Assembly (NCBI GenBank): GCA_028278755.1
Contig: JAPYOI010000050.1
Coordinates: 1 to 19,535 of the forward strand
Length of the DNA stretch: 19,535 nt
Direction of reading: 5' to 3'
DNA from: Poriferisodalis multihospitum
Lineage (GTDB): Bacteria > Actinomycetota > Acidimicrobiia > Acidimicrobiales > Poriferisodalaceae
Positions within the stretch are counted from its first letter, which is position 1. Every line of letters begins with the position of its first letter. A program made the translations under genes and the position numbers. This document shows positions 16,158 to 19,535 of this stretch, piece by piece. The notes beneath the pieces are model-generated. The model was given only the letters and a program-made list of their open reading frames with translations, had not been told where the DNA came from and did no database searches.

Positions 16158-16179
16158 AGTGCGACAGCCGCGGGTATGG

Positions 16180-17142
16180 CTAGCGCGACTTGAGGGCTTC
16201 GATCAGCGCCGGCATCACCTTGTGGACATCGCCCACGATGCCCAGGTCTGCCACACCGAAGATCGGCGCTTCGGGGTCCTTGTTGATGGCCACGATGTTC
16301 TTGGAGCCCTTCATGCCCACCAAGTGCTGGGTGGCGCCGGAGATGCCGCAGGCGATGTAGACGTTGGGCTTCACCACCTTGCCGGTCTGGCCCACCTGCT
16401 TGGCATAGGGAACCCAGCCGGCATCCACGATGGCGCGCGAGGCGCCAGACGCCGCTCCCAGCAGGCCTGCCAGCTCGTCGACCATCGAGTACGCCTCGGG
16501 CTGGCCCAGCCCTCGACCGCCCGACACCACCACAGCGGCGTCATCGAGCTGCGGGCCCGAGCGCTCCTCGGCATGGCGCCCAGTGACCGTCGCACGCCCC
16601 GCCTCCCCGGCGTCGACTGCTGCCACACTCTCGACCGCAGCAGCCCCGCTGCCGCTGGGCTCGGCCTCGAAGCTCTTCGGGCGGAACATTGCGAGCGCCG
16701 GTGCCGGTGCCCGGTACGCGGTGAAGATGTTCTGCGTGCCGCCGAAAATGGGCTCCTCGGTGACGAGGGCCCCGTCGACAATCTCGGCCCCCACGTTGTT
16801 GGTGGACACGGGTCGGTCCGCCAGCACCGCCAAGCGTGCGGCGGTGTCACGCCCGTCGGTGGTCTGACCGAAGAACACAGCATCGGGCGAGGTGGCTTCG
16901 ATGTGCCCGGCCAGCGCCGCGGCGGCGTGAACGCCGACCAGCCCGTCGCCGAGTCCGTCCAGTGCGTACACGGTCGACACGCCGTGCGCGCCCAGTTCGG
17001 CAGCCATGGCTTCGCCGTGGGCCGGCGCGAATGCGGTGACCGTGTCGGCCAGCGTGCGGGCCTTGGTGGCCAGTTCCAGCGTGAGGCCGGAGGCACCGTC
17101 GGCGTCGCCTTCAGCGAAGAGCAGAATCTGTGCAAGCGTCAT
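16180..17142 (-). CDS. etfA: Electron transfer flavoprotein alpha subunit
   Basis: 320 residues. This subunit carries the FAD of the ETF heterodimer, which passes electrons from acyl-CoA and similar dehydrogenases to the respiratory chain. The N-terminal alpha/beta domain opens with ILLFAEGDADG. The C-terminal FAD-binding domain contains VSGGRGLG, VGQTGKVVKPNVYIACGISG, in two parts, then GATQHLVGM and INKDPEAPIFGVADLGIVGD. All key motifs are intact. It follows etfB by 72 bases. Confidence 0.96.
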   Translation of the reverse strand: MTLAQILLFAEGDADGASGLTLELATKARTLADTVTAFAPAHGEAMAAELGAHGVSTVYALDGLGDGLVGVHAAAALAGHIEATSPDAVFFGQTTDGRDTAARLAVLADRPVSTNNVGAEIVDGALVTEEPIFGGTQNIFTAYRAPAPALAMFRPKSFEAEPSGSGAAAVESVAAVDAGEAGRATVTGRHAEERSGPQLDDAAVVVSGGRGLGQPEAYSMVDELAGLLGAASGASRAIVDAGWVPYAKQVGQTGKVVKPNVYIACGISGATQHLVGMKGSKNIVAINKDPEAPIFGVADLGIVGDVHKVMPALIEALKSR

Positions 17143-17214
17143 TGCGGGTGGTTCCAGTCGGTTTCGTGGGTGAGTGGATCAGAGAGCTGAGTCAGCCGGC
17201 AGCTGGCGGGAGGG

Positions 17215-17994
17215 TCAGATGACCTTGAGCTCGGTCAGGAACTCGACGATGTTGGCGTGCGCATCGCCCTCGTCGGTGATGATCTCGCCGGCCTCGCGTT
17301 CGGGCGCATCGGTCACCTCGACCGTCTCCTGGCGTGCCCCGGCCACGCCGACTGCGGCCGCATCGATGCCGAGGGCTGCGAGGTCCTTCGAGTCGACCGG
17401 CTTCTTCTTGGCCGCCATGATCCCCTTGAACGAGGGGTAGCGAGGCTCGACCACGCCTGCGGTCACCGAGACGACGGCCGGCAGGGCGCACTCCACCTGG
17501 TCGTAACCGGCCTCGGTCTGCCGCTGGACGCTGGCGACGCCGTCGGAGATTTCGATCTGCTTCGCGAACGTGATCGACGGCAGCCCCATCACGCCGGCAA
17601 TCATCTCGGGAACGGTGCCGGTGTATCCGTCGCTGGACTCGACGCCCGCGAGCACGAGGTCGGCTTCCAACTCGGCGATCGCGGCACCCAGCACCTTGGC
17701 AGTGCCGAGCGCGTCGCTGCCGGCGAGCGCATCGTCGCTGATGAGCACCGCATCGTCGGCGCCCATGGCGAGCGCTGTCCGCAGACCGCTCGTCTCCGAA
17801 CGCGGTGCCATCGACACCAGCGACACCTGGCCGCCGCCGGCCGCCTCGGCGAGCTGCAGCGCCATCTCGACGCCGTAGGAGTCGGATTCGTCCAGGATCA
17901 GCTTGTCGTCCCGGTTCAGCGTCCCGGTCTCGGGAACCAGCTCGCCCGGGATAGCCGGGTCTGGGATCTGCTTGACGCACACAACGACCTTCAT
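17215..17994 (-). CDS. etfB: Electron transfer flavoprotein beta subunit
   Basis: 259 residues from the ATG at 17994, chosen because the family begins MKVVVCVKQIPDP. The frame is open much further upstream but that part is antisense to the next gene. It shows the AMP-binding region (VLAGVESSDGYTGTVPEMI), the LPSITFAKQI segment, and the recognition loop region near the end (YPSFKGIMAAKKKP) that docks dehydrogenases. It is the first gene of the etfBA pair. CAGACT lies eight bases upstream of the start and may be its -10 box. Confidence 0.96.
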   Translation of the reverse strand: MKVVVCVKQIPDPAIPGELVPETGTLNRDDKLILDESDSYGVEMALQLAEAAGGGQVSLVSMAPRSETSGLRTALAMGADDAVLISDDALAGSDALGTAKVLGAAIAELEADLVLAGVESSDGYTGTVPEMIAGVMGLPSITFAKQIEISDGVASVQRQTEAGYDQVECALPAVVSVTAGVVEPRYPSFKGIMAAKKKPVDSKDLAALGIDAAAVGVAGARQETVEVTDAPEREAGEIITDEGDAHANIVEFLTELKVI

Positions 17995-18036
17995 GGCCGG
18001 GCAGTCTGCCGACTCACAGCTTCGATGCCACACCCG

Positions 18037-18089
18037 TTGTCTGATGGCGCTCGCAAGCTCCAGCTTTGTCTCGTGGCGCTCGCAGGCTC
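18037..18089. repeat. Imperfect tandem repeat, period 29, in the etfB/diacylglycerol kinase promoter region
   Basis: Two copies of a 24-base unit (18037-18060 and 18066-18089) match at 21 of 24 positions. The core TGGCGCTCGCARGCTC differs by one base between copies. They lie 43-95 bases upstream of etfB and 23-75 bases upstream of the kinase start. The segment GGAGCTTGCGAG of one copy also occurs just before rho. Confidence 0.75.
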
Positions 18090-18099
18090 GCGTCGGGGC

Positions 18100-18105
18100 G
18101 AGACT
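18100..18105 (+). promoter_or_regulatory. Weak leaderless -10 box of the lipid kinase gene
   Basis: GAGACT lies exactly six bases before the GTG at 18112. The first base departs from TANNNT, but the spacing is the same as at 11600 and 19094. Confidence 0.3.
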
Positions 18106-18111
18106 TGCGCG

Positions 18112-19050
18112 GTGCGTGTCCTGCTGCTGGTCAACGATTCCGCATCGTCGACCACGGCCCGCACGCGCGTGCTCATCCACACGGCGCTCTCGGAGCGGCA
18201 CGACACCGAGGTGGCCTTCACCAATCGGCGAGGGCACGCGGCTCGCCTGGCACGCGGGGCGGCGACGACCGGCACCGACGCGGTTGTCGTGCTCGGCGGC
18301 GACGGCACGCTCAACGAAGCCGCCAACGGGGTCGCCGGCACCGACTGCGTGCTCGCCGCATTGCCGGGCGGCTCCACCAATGTGTTCGCACGGACGATCG
18401 GCACGCCCGACGATCCGCTGGCGGCGACCCAAGCCGTCCTTGAGGCATTCGAGATCGGCAGCATCACCTCAGCGGGGCTCGGACGCACCTCGGGCCGTTA
18501 CTTCCTGTTCCACTGCGGCATGGGGCTCGACGCTGCAATCGTCGAGCAGGTCGAGAGGCACCCGACGCTCAAGCGGTATCTCGGCCACCCGCTGTTCCTC
18601 CTCGCGGGCATCGACACGCTGCTGCGCCGCTACGACCGGCAGACAGGAGCGCTGAGCGTCCGCACAACGGCTCCGGCCGCGGCGACCATCGACGGCTGCT
18701 TCGTCGTGGTGGCGGCGAACACCGACCCATACACCTTCCTCGGCAGCCGTCCGGTTCGCATCGCCCCCGCAGCAACGCTGCACACCGGACTGTCGCTGGT
18801 CGGGCTGCGGTCGCTCCGATTCGCCGACGCGCTGGACGTGCTCTCCGCTGTCTTCCGCGCAAATGGCCGCCTGAGCGACACCGATCCGAGTGTCGTGCAG
18901 CGCATCGACGACGTACGCGACGTCACCGTGACGGGGATGCACCCGTTCGGTCACCAGCTCGACGGGGACCACCTCGGTGCCGTCAACGAGCTCCAGCTCG
19001 AGTGGGTACCCGACGTGTTGCGCCTGGCCATTCCCGCTGTGTCTGAGTGA
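18112..19050 (+). CDS. Diacylglycerol/sphingosine kinase-like lipid kinase (YegS family)
   Basis: 312 residues from a GTG at 18112. The DAGK catalytic domain (about 1-125) has the nucleotide-binding GGDGTLNEAANG (62-73) and PGGSTNVFART. The second lobe contains FHCGMGLDAAIV, and a C-terminal DGD motif (HQLDGDHLG) matches the family end. Likely function: phosphorylation of diacylglycerol or a related lipid at the membrane. The frame is open far upstream but antisense to etfB, so the GTG before RVLLLVNDSAS was chosen. Confidence 0.9.
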   Translation: MRVLLLVNDSASSTTARTRVLIHTALSERHDTEVAFTNRRGHAARLARGAATTGTDAVVVLGGDGTLNEAANGVAGTDCVLAALPGGSTNVFARTIGTPDDPLAATQAVLEAFEIGSITSAGLGRTSGRYFLFHCGMGLDAAIVEQVERHPTLKRYLGHPLFLLAGIDTLLRRYDRQTGALSVRTTAPAAATIDGCFVVVAANTDPYTFLGSRPVRIAPAATLHTGLSLVGLRSLRFADALDVLSAVFRANGRLSDTDPSVVQRIDDVRDVTVTGMHPFGHQLDGDHLGAVNELQLEWVPDVLRLAIPAVSE

Positions 19051-19081
19051 CACGGCAATCGGTTGCTGCAAACCCCACAGG

Positions 19082-19087
19082 TAGCCT
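19082..19087 (+). promoter_or_regulatory. Leaderless -10 box of DUF3107 gene
   Basis: TAGCCT, six bases before the ATG at 19094, identical in sequence and spacing to the box before the release factor fusion gene. No Shine-Dalgarno is present. Confidence 0.45.
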
Positions 19088-19093
19088 GCGGCC

Positions 19094-19324
19094 ATGGACA
19101 TCCGGATCGGCATCACGCACGGCGGTCGGGAGCTCAGCGTCGAGATCGACGATGAGGCTGCTGAAGACGCGGCGGCATCGCTCGAAGGCGCTCTCAGCGG
19201 CGATGACACGGTGCTCTGGCTGAACGATCGCAGTGGGCGCCGCGTCGGCGTGCCCATCGACAAGCTCGCCTACCTGGAGCTGGGTCCGGCTGGCGATCGG
19301 CGCATCGGCTTCGCAGCCGACTGA
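19094..19324 (+). CDS. DUF3107 family small protein
   Basis: 76 residues. The sequence MDIRIGITHGGRELSVEID and the end GVPIDKLAYLELG...RIGF match DUF3107, a short ATP-binding-protein-annotated family restricted to actinobacteria. It is acidic, with no signal peptide and no cysteine. Its function is unknown. It lies 43 bases after the lipid kinase gene and seven bases before the following kinase start. Confidence 0.92.
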   Translation: MDIRIGITHGGRELSVEIDDEAAEDAAASLEGALSGDDTVLWLNDRSGRRVGVPIDKLAYLELGPAGDRRIGFAAD

Positions 19325-19331
19325 GACTCGA

Positions 19332-19535
19332 ATGCGGGCGTCTGCCGAACGGCCGCTGCCCGCAGACAACGTGCGCGACACCGCCCGCGACGGCCCGCGC
19401 GAGCACCTGCGCCGCTTGCTCGCATGGTGGTCGCTGCTGGCCGACCTGTCGTTCTCGGACCTGCTGCTGTTCGTGCCCGGACAGGTGACCGCACTCGACG
19501 AACTGCCCGACGAAGTCGCCGACACTGACTCAACC
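19332..19535 (+). CDS. Start of a PdtaS-like sensor histidine kinase (truncated by window edge)
   Basis: Only the first 68 codons are present, from an ATG at 19332. The segment LLAWWSLLADLSFSDLLLFVP closely resembles, in two halves, the N-terminal GAF-like domain opening of PdtaS (LLADLSFSDLLL is the hallmark). PdtaS pairs with the antiterminator-type response regulator PdtaR. The catalytic domains lie outside the window, so the call rests on this short match. Confidence 0.6.
   Translation, partial: MRASAERPLPADNVRDTARDGPREHLRRLLAWWSLLADLSFSDLLLFVPGQVTALDELPDEVADTDST

Noticed and set aside
17995..18432. N-terminal extension of etfB
   Set aside because: The family begins at MKVVVCVKQ; the upstream part is antisense to the lipid kinase gene.

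Overview
This is a high-GC chromosomal window from an actinobacterium, most likely of the class Acidimicrobiia or a near relative. The evidence is the gene order argS-lysA-hom-thrC-rho-rpmE-prfA/prmC, an F420-dependent flavin reductase of the Rv0121 type, DUF3107, DUF3090 and SCO1664-family proteins, a PdtaS-like kinase start, an ArgRS with an HAGG signature, and many starts that look leaderless. I see no mobile element, CRISPR array or phage gene.

Layout. (1) 1-4613, minus strand: a termination locus in the order rho-like gene, type B ribosomal protein L31, a 355-residue unknown, then one continuous reading frame joining release factor 1 to its own methyltransferase PrmC. It runs off the left edge. 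(2) 4794-10807, minus strand: amino-acid synthesis and charging genes argS, lysA, hom and thrC. thrB is not at its usual place after thrC. (3) 10963-11034, plus strand: tRNA-Arg(CCG), divergent from argS. (4) 11065-12784: two divergent genes that fit F420 biochemistry. (5) 12788-14138, minus strand: a Cys-rich lipoprotein with an internal duplication, and a family 5 uracil-DNA glycosylase. (6) 14173-16149, plus strand: phosphatase, DUF3090 and SCO1664-family genes, a trio usually found next to mshC, which is not here. (7) 16180-17994, minus strand: both electron transfer flavoprotein subunits. (8) 18112-19535, plus strand: a diacylglycerol kinase-like protein, DUF3107, and the start of a sensor kinase.

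The most unusual part is the termination locus. The Rho-like protein keeps the Rho fold signatures but has lost the Walker A lysine and threonine, the Q-loop and R-loop motifs, and the C-terminal arginine-finger segment. It is therefore unlikely to be a working ATP-driven helicase. Two genes downstream, release factor 1 and the enzyme that methylates its GGQ glutamine are fused: I read every triplet across the junction and found no stop. The fusion also trims the tail of RF1 and the N-terminal helical domain of PrmC. Both normally separate parts of translation and transcription termination are thus remodelled in one operon, with an unknown protein between them.

A second theme is promoters. 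Several genes carry a TANNNT-like hexamer (TAGCCT, TAGTCT, TAGCTT and relatives) 6-8 bases before a start codon, as expected for leaderless mRNAs. Several gene ends have perfect GC hairpins without a U tract.
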